Source: Alphaproteobacteria bacterium
GTDB lineage: Bacteria; Pseudomonadota; Alphaproteobacteria; JAAEOK01
DNA length: 64,000 nucleotides
Assembly: GCA_024244705.1 (NCBI GenBank)
Contig: JAAEOK010000052.1
Coordinates: 62,001 to 126,000, forward strand
Reading direction: 5' to 3'
A program made the position numbers and the translations under genes. The notes below the pieces were generated by a model, which had not been told where the DNA came from, did no database searches, and was given only the letters and a program-made list of their open reading frames with translations. The stretch's first letter is position 1. Each line of letters opens with the position of its first letter. Positions 8,456 to 17,480 of this stretch are shown here, piece by piece.

Positions 8456-9160
8456 TCAGCGGTCCGCGAAGACGATGTCGACGACCGACCCGCGCGACCG
8501 CCCACCCAAATCGTCGGTATCCGCAGACAACGCAATGAATTGGGCGGCGGGTACCCGAATACCGAACGCCATTTCGAAATCGGCGGCAATATCGACCTGT
8601 TCGGCCAGCCAGCGGCCGCCCGGCGCTTCCGGGCCACGCAGCACGACCATCATACCCTCCGGACCGGTATGAGGATTAACCAACTTGCGCCCCGCTCCGC
8701 CGTTGCCGCCCCAAACATAGGTGAGGACCCTACCGGCGAGGGGAACGCCAAAGATCTCCGACTGAACCCCGAGCAGAAGGCGATCGAACAAATTCGTATC
8801 GTCCGGTTCCGGCCCAAACCAGACATGAAGCGCCAGCGGCCGGTCGTCCGCGCCTTTCGCCGACAGGTCCGAAAGGCCCGCATTCTCGTCTACCCGCCAG
8901 CGCCAACTCAAGTAGCGCCGCGTTGCGTCCTCCGAAGAAATCGCGCGGTAAAGGAGCGCGCTGCTATTCTCGGCGACCAATTCGATACCCTGCGCGCTAC
9001 GGCCCACGAAACGCGACGCGGGAATGCCGGGAAACGTCAGCACCTGCCACCCGCTGCTCCTCAAATCGGATCCGCTCGGCAGCGTGCCGGCGACGACGCC
9101 TGCGCCGAATGAGAGACCGGCAACGAACGCCAAGCCGGCCGCGGTCAATCTCCGTGTCAT
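8456..9160 (-). CDS. DUF3047 family exported protein
   Basis: A 234-residue protein with a signal-like N-terminus (TRRLTAAGLAFVAGLSFGAGVVAG). The core contains YLSWRWRVDE, ALHVWFG, LTYVWGG and an acidic C-terminal VDIVFADR, the pattern of DUF3047 proteins, predicted beta-rich periplasmic domains of unknown role. It is directly followed by the diiron ferritin-like gene with four bases between stop and start. An AAGG element lies upstream of the ATG. Confidence 0.75.
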   Translation of the reverse strand: MTRRLTAAGLAFVAGLSFGAGVVAGTLPSGSDLRSSGWQVLTFPGIPASRFVGRSAQGIELVAENSSALLYRAISSEDATRRYLSWRWRVDENAGLSDLSAKGADDRPLALHVWFGPEPDDTNLFDRLLLGVQSEIFGVPLAGRVLTYVWGGNGGAGRKLVNPHTGPEGMMVVLRGPEAPGGRWLAEQVDIAADFEMAFGIRVPAAQFIALSADTDDLGGRSRGSVVDIVFADR

Positions 9161-9428
9161 GGCGCGCCTTTTCTCGATTGTCGGGAGCCTCGATATATGG
9201 TTGCGTGCCGCAGATCGTAGTCACTTCTGCTTCACATTCCTGCGAGAGGCCGAGTGGCGAATTGCCGAGATTTCTAGCAACAGGCGTTTACGCCTCCCGC
9301 TATACTCACCGTGACCGCCGCGGACGAACACGATATGACGATTTCCGATCTTCAGTTTAGAACTCCTGCCAGTGCCGATTTGCCAATGGCTAGCGACGGC
9401 GGCGACCGTCACCGAGGGCCGTGACCCG

Positions 9429-10070
9429 ATGCGTAAATTGACGCCACTGCTCCTGCTGTTGGTGTTCGCGGTGGTGCCTTCGCGGCTCGTCGTCGCGACG
9501 CCATATACGGAGAATTTCACGCTCTATATCCATTTTGGCGAGACGCCCGTGGGTACCGTCGAATTTCAATTCGAGCAGCAGGCCGGACAGCTGACCGTCC
9601 ATTCGAAATTGAGCATCCTAGAATCGAAGGGCGACGAGGTGGTCTATGAACGAACCGAACGACGGCGTGAAATTTGGCAGGACGGCAAAGTGCTCGCGTT
9701 CACCAACGATATCGTCGAAAACGGTACCGCCAGTCAGGTTACCGCCATCCGCATCGGGTCGCGGGTCGCGATTACCGGCCCCAACGGAACCGCCTTCGCG
9801 CCGGCCAATAGTGTACCGGCGACATTCTGGTCGATCGATACGGTCAACCGGTTTTCAGTCTATGACGTTCAAACAGGCGACGTGTTACTCGCCGAAACGA
9901 TAAGAATGCCCGCCGCCAGTCAGCGCATCCGCGGCCAGAACGTGAAAATGCAACAATTCCTCGTGACCGGTGATCTGACGCGAAACCTGTTCTATACGCC
10001 GGACAATCAGTGGGCCGGGATGCGTTATCTCGGCCGCGACGCGCGCCTGGTAAACTATTTGCTCCAATAG
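9429..10070 (+). CDS. Exported protein of the DUF6134-like group
   Basis: About 213 residues from the ATG at 9429 (MRKLTPLLLLLVFAVVPSRL...), a clear Sec signal peptide. The mature part opens TPYTENFTLYIHFGETPVGTVEF and has a long beta-strand pattern ending LVNYLLQ. I recall this organisation from small secreted proteins filed under DUF6134; I am not certain of the number. The longer frame from 9372 is rejected because it would put 19 polar residues in front of the signal. It is divergent from the DUF3047 gene across 268 bases in which I see no other gene. Confidence 0.6.
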   Translation: MRKLTPLLLLLVFAVVPSRLVVATPYTENFTLYIHFGETPVGTVEFQFEQQAGQLTVHSKLSILESKGDEVVYERTERRREIWQDGKVLAFTNDIVENGTASQVTAIRIGSRVAITGPNGTAFAPANSVPATFWSIDTVNRFSVYDVQTGDVLLAETIRMPAASQRIRGQNVKMQQFLVTGDLTRNLFYTPDNQWAGMRYLGRDARLVNYLLQ

Positions 10071-10105
10071 TCGCCGTCCCGGCCGCGGGCGGCCCAACGC
10101 AGGCG

Positions 10106-10855
10106 TCAGGTCCGCCGCCCGCCTTGGAAGGGTGAGAAACGCACCGGCAGAACTTTGCGGCGGGTCACGTTTCCCGCCTTATCCTTCGACAAGACGGTGA
10201 GGTGCTGTTGACCGTCCGGCGGTCCGATCGGCACCACCATTCGACCGCCCGGCTTCAGTTGCGCGATCAGGCTTGGCGGCACATCGACCACCGATTCCTT
10301 GATTAGCATGGCATCGAAAGGAGCCGCCTCGGACCAGCCGTCATAGCCGTCGGCAATTCGAATATCCACATCGTCATAACCGAGATCCAGCAGAACATTG
10401 GCCGCGCGTTCGGCCAACGCACCGACGATCTCGACGCTGAACACCTCGGCGCCGAGCTCCGCCAGCAGCGCCGCATGGTAGCCGGCGCCGGTACCGGTCT
10501 CGAAGACCCGATCCCCCGGTTGCACCTCGGCGAGCTCGGTCATCAATGCGATGATATAGGGCTGTGCGATGTTTTGCTGATGTCCGACCGGTAAGGGCGT
10601 GTCGAGATAGGCCAACGGCGCCAGATCTTCCGGCACGAATCGGTGGCGCTCGACCCGCTGCATCGCCTCGAGCACACGCTCCCCCGGTGGCTCGACCCCG
10701 GCCTCGCCGTTGACCACGGCGGCGTGCATCTCGATGATCGCCACCATACGCTCCCTGAGGTCGCCGTAATCCAAGTCGGCCTGCGCGGATAGCGGTCCGG
10801 AAACCCCGCATACCAATGCCCCGGCAACAAAGACAGCCTTCGCCAAGTGCCGCAA
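10106..10855 (-). CDS. Protein-L-isoaspartate O-methyltransferase-like enzyme with a Sec signal
   Basis: A PCMT family methyltransferase that would use SAM to repair isoaspartyl residues. Family features are RFVPEDLAPLAYLDTPLPVG, the IAQPYIIALMTELAEV motif and the SAM loop VFETGTGAGYHAALLAEL. I choose a TTG start at 10853-10855 because TTTGGGAGGG lies seven bases upstream; it gives 249 residues beginning with an export-type sequence (AKAVFVAGALVCGVSGPLSAQ). A periplasmic location is then implied, which is odd for an enzyme needing SAM. The long frame reaching 11020 has no support. Confidence 0.8.
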   Translation of the reverse strand: MRHLAKAVFVAGALVCGVSGPLSAQADLDYGDLRERMVAIIEMHAAVVNGEAGVEPPGERVLEAMQRVERHRFVPEDLAPLAYLDTPLPVGHQQNIAQPYIIALMTELAEVQPGDRVFETGTGAGYHAALLAELGAEVFSVEIVGALAERAANVLLDLGYDDVDIRIADGYDGWSEAAPFDAMLIKESVVDVPPSLIAQLKPGGRMVVPIGPPDGQQHLTVLSKDKAGNVTRRKVLPVRFSPFQGGRRT

Positions 10856-11047
10856 TTCGGCCCTCCCAAAGTCGCAACATCGAAAAACGACATGGTTACA
10901 CAGGGCTATTAATTCCACACCGAATCCGGTCAAACAAGGCTTTCGCTCGACAACGACGAGAGGGGTATGGAACGGCGGCTTGCGAACGTGTAGAACGCGG
11001 ACGCCGGGGATCGTCGGCACTTTTCCCTGTACGCCTTGGAGACAGAT

Positions 11048-13699
11048 TTGTACGACCGCGCCGAGAGGCTAATAGCCGCATTGCTGACCCGCTGGGTTGG
11101 GCTGGTTATTCGATTCCCCTGGCCGGTCGTGGTGCTGTGCCTTGCGACGACGATCGGTTGCGCGGTCTATACGGCGAATAATTTCGGCGTCAATACCGAC
11201 CCCACCGACATGATTTCCGAGGAACTGCCGTTCCGGCAGAACCACAAGATCTATCGCGAGGCGTTCGACCAATTCAGCAACCCGATCACCGTCGTGATCG
11301 ATGGCGCGACGCCGGACTTGGCGGATTTGGCCGCGTCGAGGTTGGCCGCCCGGCTGGAGGCCGATACGACCAATTTCGTGGCCGTCGATCAGGCCGGCGG
11401 CGACCCCTTCTTCGCCCGCAACGGGCTGCTCTATCTCGACGAGGAGGAACTCTACGATCTCGGCGACCGGCTGACCGCCGCTCAGCCGCTGCTCGCGGAA
11501 TTGACCACCGATATGAGCCTTCGTGGCCTGTTCGATATTCTGACCGAGGCGGCCGATCGTATCGTCGACGGCGACGTCGAATCGGCCGACGGTCTCGGCC
11601 CGATCATGGACGAATTGACGACCGCCATCGACGGAAAATTGGACGGTGATACCGTCTATTTCTCATGGCAAGACGTGATGTCCGGGAAAACGGAAAAGAC
11701 CAGCGATCGGCGCCGTTTCATACTCGTCGAGCCGGTGCAGGATTTCGGTCAATTGCGCCCCGCCAGCGCGGCGATCCGGGAAGTGCGGAGACTGGCGCAA
11801 GACCTCGATCTGACCGCCGAACACGGCGTCACCGTTCGCCTGACCGGATCGACGGTCCTCGGCGACGAGGAGTTGAAGGGGATTTCGAAGGATGCCGCGC
11901 TCGCCGGGATGATCTCTTTCGTGCTTGTCGGGCTGATCCTGTTCGGCGGGCTGCGATCGCCCAAGATCGCGCTGGCGTCGCTGATTACGATCTTCGTCGG
12001 TTTGGTTTGGACGGCGGCATTCGCCGTCGTGGCGGTCGGCGACTTCAACATGATCTCGATCGCATTCGCCGTGCTCTTTATCGGTCTTAGTGTCGATTTC
12101 AACATCCACTTCGGCTTGCGCTATCGCGAGGGACTGGTCGAAGAACGCGCGCCGAGCGCCGCCTTGGTCAAGACCGCCGGCGACGTCGGCACGGCGGTGA
12201 CCGTCGGCGCCGTCACCACGGCGATCGCGTTTTACGCTTTCATCCCCACCGACTACACCGGCGTATCCGAACTCGGCGTGATCTCCGGCTCCGGCATGAT
12301 CATCGCTCTGTTCGCCACCATGACGCTGTTGCCGGCGCTGCTGGCGATCATGCCGACGCGCCCCTCGACCGCCGAGCGCTCGGCGCCTCGCGGCGAGGGC
12401 TTGAACCGGACGCTGGTGCGCTTTTCGGGCCCGATCTTGATCGTCGCTCTCATATTGTTTGCCGGCGCTGTCATCGAATCGACGCGGGTCAGGTTCGATT
12501 TCGATCCGATAAACCTCCGCGACCCGAATACAGAATCGGTCCAAACCTTCCGCGATCTGCAAATGGAATCGGCCTCGTCGACCTATACCATAAAGGTTCT
12601 CGAGCCGGATCTCGAAACCGCCGAGAAACTGGTTGGTCCGCTCGAGACGCTGCCGACGGTGAAGGATGTTGTAACCTTGGCCAGCTTCGTCCCCCGTGAT
12701 CAGGACGAGAAGTTGGACATCATCGATGGCATCTACCTTGCCTTGCTGCCGGTCCTGAGCCCCCAGATCGCGCCGAAGTCCGCCCCGACCGCCACCGAGC
12801 AAATCACCGCGGCCGCCGATTTGAGGACTGCGCTCGAGGGTCTGGCCGGATCCGGCGAGGCGGGCGACTTGGCGGCACCGGCGCAGCATTTGGCGACGGC
12901 GCTCGGTCGGTTGGTGCAACGGGCGGAAGCCACGCCGACTGTGATCACCGACTTGGATGCGACGATCCTCGCCACTTTGCCGTCACAACTCGATCGCCTG
13001 CGGGATTCGATGCGCGCTGCGCCGGTCACCTCCGACGATTTGCCCGATTCGATCCGTGACGCTTATCTCGCCGCCGACGGACGGGCGCGGATTCAGATCT
13101 TCCCGACCGCGAACGCCGCCGAACCCGAGGCATTGGAGGAATTCGTCAGGGAAGTCTTGGTCGTTGCGCCGAACGCGACCGGCGGTCCGGTCCTCATCGT
13201 CGAATCGGGAAAGGCCGTTATCGACGCGTTCATCCTGGCGTCTGTTGTCGCCACCATTCTGATCTGCTGTCTTCTGCTCGTGCTGTTGCGCAGCCTGGCC
13301 GATACGGTGCTGGTACTGATGCCACTGGTGTTGGCTGGATTTCTGACGCTGGGAACGGCGGCGCTCCTCGACATGCCGTTCAATTTTGCCAACGTCATCG
13401 TGCTGCCGCTGCTGCTCGGACTTACTGTCGATGGCGGAATTCACATGGTGATGCGGCGGAAGGGGCTCAATGTCGGCCAAGCGCTGATGCAAACGAGCAC
13501 GCCACGCGCGGTCGGACTCAGCGCCCTGACGACGATATGTTCGTTCGGCAGCTTGGCGATATCTTCGCACCAAGGGACTGCCAGCATGGGCAAGCTCTTG
13601 ACCATCTCTCTCACCTACACGCTGATCGCGACCCTGATCGTCCTGCCGGCACTGCTCGCCTTACGGGAACGATTGCGCAGCCGGGCGGTCTCAGCGTAG
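11048..13699 (+). CDS. hpnN: RND/MMPL-family exporter, HpnN-like (hopanoid transport)
   Basis: An 883-residue inner-membrane protein with the twofold RND layout: one helix, a large periplasmic loop, a five-helix block at about 290-430, a second loop, and a second block at about 740-870. Typical motifs are NTDPTDMISEELPFRQ after the first helix, FIGLSVDFNIHFGLRYRE and LPLLLGLTVDGGIHMVMR. HpnN proteins move hopanoids to the outer membrane. The TTG start at 11048 has GGAG six bases upstream; an earlier TTG at 11036 lies inside that region. It converges on hpnA with the stops overlapping by nine bases, which supports the hopanoid reading. Confidence 0.8.
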   Translation: MYDRAERLIAALLTRWVGLVIRFPWPVVVLCLATTIGCAVYTANNFGVNTDPTDMISEELPFRQNHKIYREAFDQFSNPITVVIDGATPDLADLAASRLAARLEADTTNFVAVDQAGGDPFFARNGLLYLDEEELYDLGDRLTAAQPLLAELTTDMSLRGLFDILTEAADRIVDGDVESADGLGPIMDELTTAIDGKLDGDTVYFSWQDVMSGKTEKTSDRRRFILVEPVQDFGQLRPASAAIREVRRLAQDLDLTAEHGVTVRLTGSTVLGDEELKGISKDAALAGMISFVLVGLILFGGLRSPKIALASLITIFVGLVWTAAFAVVAVGDFNMISIAFAVLFIGLSVDFNIHFGLRYREGLVEERAPSAALVKTAGDVGTAVTVGAVTTAIAFYAFIPTDYTGVSELGVISGSGMIIALFATMTLLPALLAIMPTRPSTAERSAPRGEGLNRTLVRFSGPILIVALILFAGAVIESTRVRFDFDPINLRDPNTESVQTFRDLQMESASSTYTIKVLEPDLETAEKLVGPLETLPTVKDVVTLASFVPRDQDEKLDIIDGIYLALLPVLSPQIAPKSAPTATEQITAAADLRTALEGLAGSGEAGDLAAPAQHLATALGRLVQRAEATPTVITDLDATILATLPSQLDRLRDSMRAAPVTSDDLPDSIRDAYLAADGRARIQIFPTANAAEPEALEEFVREVLVVAPNATGGPVLIVESGKAVIDAFILASVVATILICCLLLVLLRSLADTVLVLMPLVLAGFLTLGTAALLDMPFNFANVIVLPLLLGLTVDGGIHMVMRRKGLNVGQALMQTSTPRAVGLSALTTICSFGSLAISSHQGTASMGKLLTISLTYTLIATLIVLPALLALRERLRSRAVSA

Positions 13700-14683
13700 A
13701 TAGCCGTTGGAGCGAAACCAATCGATGGCGTCGCGCAACGCCAAATCGGCCGCGCGCGGCCGATAGCCCAAGACTTCGGTCGCCTTGTGCGATGAAAAGA
13801 ACATGCGATGGCGAGCCATGCGGGCGCTGTCGATGGTAACCAAAGGTTCCCCCGTCCGAAACAATCGGGCGGCGGTCTCGGAGCAATAGGCGACCATCAT
13901 GACGAAGCCGTGAGGTAGCTTGATTCGCGGCGGCGCCCGCCCCGTGAGCGCGGCAATGCGCTCGAGGATTTCGCGCAACAGCAGGTTTTCTCCGCCGAGG
14001 ACGTAATTCTCGCCGATTTCCCCCGTCTTCATCGCCAGGACGTGGCCATCGGCCACATCGTCGACATGGACCACATTGAGGCCGGTATCGGTATAGGCCG
14101 GCATCCGACCGGCGGCCGCGTCGACGATCATTTTCCCGGTCGGGGTCGGTTTGATATCGCGCGGGCCGACCGGGGCCGAAGGGTTAACGATGACCGCCGG
14201 CACGCCCTGTTCTTCGACCAGCGACTTCACCGCGGCCTCGGCGACGAACTTGGACCGTTTGTAGTGGCCGATCATATCGTCGATCGATACCGGCGTCGCT
14301 TCGTCGGCCGGCGACCCGTCGGCGGTATGTCCGAGCGTCGCCACGCTGCTGGTATAGACGATGCGCTCGGCACCGGCTTCGGCGGCCGCCAGCAATAGGT
14401 TGCGCGTACCGTCGACATTGATGGCGTATATCCGGTCCGGGTCGGGTACCCACAGGCGATAGTCGGCGGCGACATGGTAGAGGCGGCGGCAGCCCTCGAC
14501 CGCATTCTTGAGCGATCCCGGATCGCCCAAATCGCCGATGACGGGTTCGACATCGAGGCCATCGGTATTCCGCGTGTCGCTCTGCGGCCGCACGAGAACG
14601 CGCACGCTTTCACCGTCCGCCAAAAGCCGCCGCACGACTGCGGAACCGACAAATCCGGTCGCTCCTGTAACGAGGCTGGTCAT
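13691..14683 (-). CDS. hpnA: Hopanoid-associated sugar epimerase HpnA
   Basis: A 330-residue extended SDR enzyme. The NAD-binding motif SLVTGATGFVGSAV is at residue 3, and the active-site region includes YTSSVATLG and HYKRSKFVAE with the Tyr-x-x-x-Lys pair. LYHVAADYRLW, NVDGTRNLL and GENYVLGGENLLLREIL are typical of HpnA, an enzyme linked to the modified sugar side chains of hopanoids. It overlaps the 3' end of hpnN in convergent orientation. Squalene-hopene cyclase is not in this window. Confidence 0.87.
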   Translation of the reverse strand: MTSLVTGATGFVGSAVVRRLLADGESVRVLVRPQSDTRNTDGLDVEPVIGDLGDPGSLKNAVEGCRRLYHVAADYRLWVPDPDRIYAINVDGTRNLLLAAAEAGAERIVYTSSVATLGHTADGSPADEATPVSIDDMIGHYKRSKFVAEAAVKSLVEEQGVPAVIVNPSAPVGPRDIKPTPTGKMIVDAAAGRMPAYTDTGLNVVHVDDVADGHVLAMKTGEIGENYVLGGENLLLREILERIAALTGRAPPRIKLPHGFVMMVAYCSETAARLFRTGEPLVTIDSARMARHRMFFSSHKATEVLGYRPRAADLALRDAIDWFRSNGYLR

Positions 14684-14723
14684 GGCGTATACATAGCGAT
14701 TCCGCGATCGCCGCGAAATGCCT

Positions 14724-16493
14724 TCATCGTCGAACCTGCTCGCGCATACAGGTCGCGTCGACCAGCAACATGGTGCCATCGCGCGCCGCCAAACAGAGCG
14801 GCGCCAGCACCGCCATTATCGGCGCCGATCCGGCGGCGGTGCGCCGCATGGCCGCTTGATGAGCCCTCGGGAATTGCTCCGCCCACCATGCCGATTCGAG
14901 TTGCGCGATGTCGAAAGCGCCCTGATCGATAAGCCAGTAATCGACCGGGTAGTCGCGGAAGAAGCGCCGCAGGAGGGCGGGATTGGCCGCGTATTGTGTT
15001 TCGGCGATGCGTCGGCCCTTTTCCCGAAGCGACGAATAGTACCCGAGGTGATAGGGAATCCCGTATTCCGGTCCGAACAGAATGGCGCGCGAGGCGAACG
15101 GCGGCACGTTGTCGACGGCGGCTTCGAGTGAGGCCACGGTGGTCCCTTTTTCGGTCTGCGACAGGAACTCGTAAAGCGCATGGTGGCGGCCGGTGATGTA
15201 GAGCCGCTGGCCCATTTTCATCGCCACATAGGGCATGGTCAGGATCACGGCGATTGTGGCGGCGATTGCGAGTCCGCCCAGGCACCGTTCCATCCATTGC
15301 CGGCCCCGCGCCCAGTCGACGGATTTCAACAGGAGCAGGTAAACGCAGGCGCCGAACGCTATGTCGAAGGCAATGCGCAGACTGTGTTGGGTATAGCGAT
15401 TGGGCAGGTGGAGCTGGAATAGAACGATGTGCGCGGCGGCGAAAAGGATCAGCGAAACCAAAACAAGGCGCGGCAACACATAGATATCCGTACCGATCCG
15501 TTGCGCGACCTGGCCGCTGCCGGAGGCCCGTAGGTAGAGCGGCAGCGCCAAGACGATCAGAAACACCAATATCGGGGCCACAGTCGCCGAAACACCGAGA
15601 AGTTGGCGATCCTTGAGTTGGCACCATTCGATCGGGAACAACCCGGCGCGGAGACCGCAGGTCCAGAATCGCCAGCGATCGGGATCGAAGAACTCGGCCC
15701 TGCCGCCGACCCAGAACTCGGGCAGGTCGCGCGCCGCGGCCGCGCTGATGACCGGACCATAGACGGCACTCTGCAGCGCATAGGGCGCCAGCACGACCAC
15801 CGCGGCAGCGACGCCGAAGGCCGCGACCCGTCCCTTCGATAGATCCCGGGTGAGCCGCGGCACGCCGCGCCGGAAATCGATCAGCGCGAAGGCCGCGAGC
15901 CCGGCCGCAATCAACGCCATCTGCGGGTAGAACAAGCCGAGCAACAGAACGGTCACGGCGACGCCCCACCCCGACTTCTTCAAGAAGTAAAACAGGAAAG
16001 CCGCAAAAATCGGGTAGAGGAATGCGCGCGGTGTCGCGCTCGACAGATTATCCATCAACCAGGCGTTCTGGGACAGGGTCCAGGAAATCAGAAACCCCGC
16101 CGCGGGCACCGGAATCAAACGGCAGCCGAGGCCGAACCCGTAACCGGCGAAGACCAGCCCGAGCACCATCGGCAGCACCTTGGAGACCACGATCGAGTCA
16201 AATCCGGCCGCGGCCGCCGCGCGATAGACCCAGGTATAACCAACCGGCGCCACCGACCGGAAATAGTCGGCGATGGGATCGATCGGAAACAACTCGGGAT
16301 CGCTAAACCGCAGCGCCCAGACCACGTGTTGTCGGGCATCGTCCTGGATGACAAAAGGGGCGGAGAAGGCCTCGGTCATGGCCACGCCGCCGCCGACTGC
16401 GGCGACAGCAAGACTCAGTGCGAACCAAACCGTGTAGCCGGTCCGGTCGGTCCGCGCCATCCAATAACCGACGGCGTCACGCATACCGCTCAC
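14724..16493 (-). CDS. Large polytopic membrane protein, possible GT-C glycosyltransferase
   Basis: A 589-residue protein with about 10-12 hydrophobic segments up to residue 410 and a soluble C-terminal domain of about 160 residues. The first extracytoplasmic loop contains VIQDDARQHVVW; an acidic pair there is typical of GT-C enzymes that use lipid-linked sugars. The loop DLPEFWVGGRAEFFDPDRW is unusual. I do not recognise a named family. It follows the flippase-like gene by 18 bases and is the last gene of the glycan operon. Calling it a GT-C enzyme is an inference from topology and neighbours. Confidence 0.7.
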   Translation of the reverse strand: MSGMRDAVGYWMARTDRTGYTVWFALSLAVAAVGGGVAMTEAFSAPFVIQDDARQHVVWALRFSDPELFPIDPIADYFRSVAPVGYTWVYRAAAAAGFDSIVVSKVLPMVLGLVFAGYGFGLGCRLIPVPAAGFLISWTLSQNAWLMDNLSSATPRAFLYPIFAAFLFYFLKKSGWGVAVTVLLLGLFYPQMALIAAGLAAFALIDFRRGVPRLTRDLSKGRVAAFGVAAAVVVLAPYALQSAVYGPVISAAAARDLPEFWVGGRAEFFDPDRWRFWTCGLRAGLFPIEWCQLKDRQLLGVSATVAPILVFLIVLALPLYLRASGSGQVAQRIGTDIYVLPRLVLVSLILFAAAHIVLFQLHLPNRYTQHSLRIAFDIAFGACVYLLLLKSVDWARGRQWMERCLGGLAIAATIAVILTMPYVAMKMGQRLYITGRHHALYEFLSQTEKGTTVASLEAAVDNVPPFASRAILFGPEYGIPYHLGYYSSLREKGRRIAETQYAANPALLRRFFRDYPVDYWLIDQGAFDIAQLESAWWAEQFPRAHQAAMRRTAAGSAPIMAVLAPLCLAARDGTMLLVDATCMREQVRR

Positions 16494-16511
16494 GGATGCC
16501 TCCCTATCCCG

Positions 16512-17480
16512 CTAATGTCCACCGGCTCCGGACGTGCCCGATTTATGGGCGCGCAGGATGGCGAGATAGGCGCCAAGAAACGGCAGGCCGGCGATCGCCG
16601 GCAGGACATAGCGCAGGGTACAAAGCACACCGAGAGCGGCCGCCACCGGCGCCGCCATGAAGGGTGCGAAGAAGAAGATCAGCGCGGCGTCGCGGGTACC
16701 GATGCCGGCGAAAGTCAGCGGCAGCAGGCCGGCGAGGATGGCGAGGGGGGCCAGGGCCAGATTGTCGAGGAAGGGGACGGCGGCGTTGAGGGCCAGGATG
16801 AGCAACCATATCTGCCCCAAATGCATGAACCAAATGACCAGGGAGACGGCGGCGATCAACGCGACCCGGCGCCGGTCGCTCCAGAAATAGGCATGCATGG
16901 CCTCCCAATCCTCGGCCAAGCCGGCGGCGGCGCGGCCGATCGGCGCCGGTGCCTTGGCGCTTACGATGAGGAAGAAGCCGGCCGTGATCCGGCTCGACGC
17001 CAGCAGCGTGAGGCCAAGTGCCAGACCGCCGGCGACTCCGACGGTCATGACCCAGAAAAGGGCGTCCTTGTCGGCATAGAGCAACAACCCGAAAACGCAC
17101 CACACCAGCAGCGCCAGCATGTCGCAGGTCTTCTCGAACACGACCAGGGCCACGGCCAGCGAGCCGGTCATGTGTCCGCGGTCGCGGATAAACCAGGCCT
17201 TCGCCAAATCGCCCATCTTCGATGGCAAGACGAGGTTGAGCGAGCTCGCGGCGAGGGTCAGGCGCACCGCCTCGGCGAGATCGATGTGCGCGCTATCGGG
17301 AACCAGGCGGGTGAATCGCCAGGCCGTCACCGCCGTAATCGGCGCCAGCGCCAAGAGGCCCGCCGCCAGCCAAAGCAGGTCACTGGCAACGAGCGAGGCA
17401 ACCAGCGCAGCGAAATCGATGCGCCAGTATATGATCCCGAGAATCGCCACGCTGACGGCAATGGAGATCAGCCGTTTCAT
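16512..17480 (-). CDS. Lysylphosphatidylglycerol-synthase TM-like (UPF0104/flippase-like) membrane protein
   Basis: A 322-residue integral membrane protein with about 8 helices. Signature elements of the LPG_synthase_TM/AglD family are RFTRLVPDS, SSLNLVLPSKMGDLAKAW, VVFEKTCDM and LPLTFAGIGTRDAALIFF. Such proteins, without the catalytic lysyltransferase domain, are often next to glycosyltransferases and are thought to move or modify glycolipids. Its ATG directly abuts the TAG of the toroid-like gene (TAGATG), showing tight coupling. Confidence 0.82.
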   Translation of the reverse strand: MKRLISIAVSVAILGIIYWRIDFAALVASLVASDLLWLAAGLLALAPITAVTAWRFTRLVPDSAHIDLAEAVRLTLAASSLNLVLPSKMGDLAKAWFIRDRGHMTGSLAVALVVFEKTCDMLALLVWCVFGLLLYADKDALFWVMTVGVAGGLALGLTLLASSRITAGFFLIVSAKAPAPIGRAAAGLAEDWEAMHAYFWSDRRRVALIAAVSLVIWFMHLGQIWLLILALNAAVPFLDNLALAPLAILAGLLPLTFAGIGTRDAALIFFFAPFMAAPVAAALGVLCTLRYVLPAIAGLPFLGAYLAILRAHKSGTSGAGGH

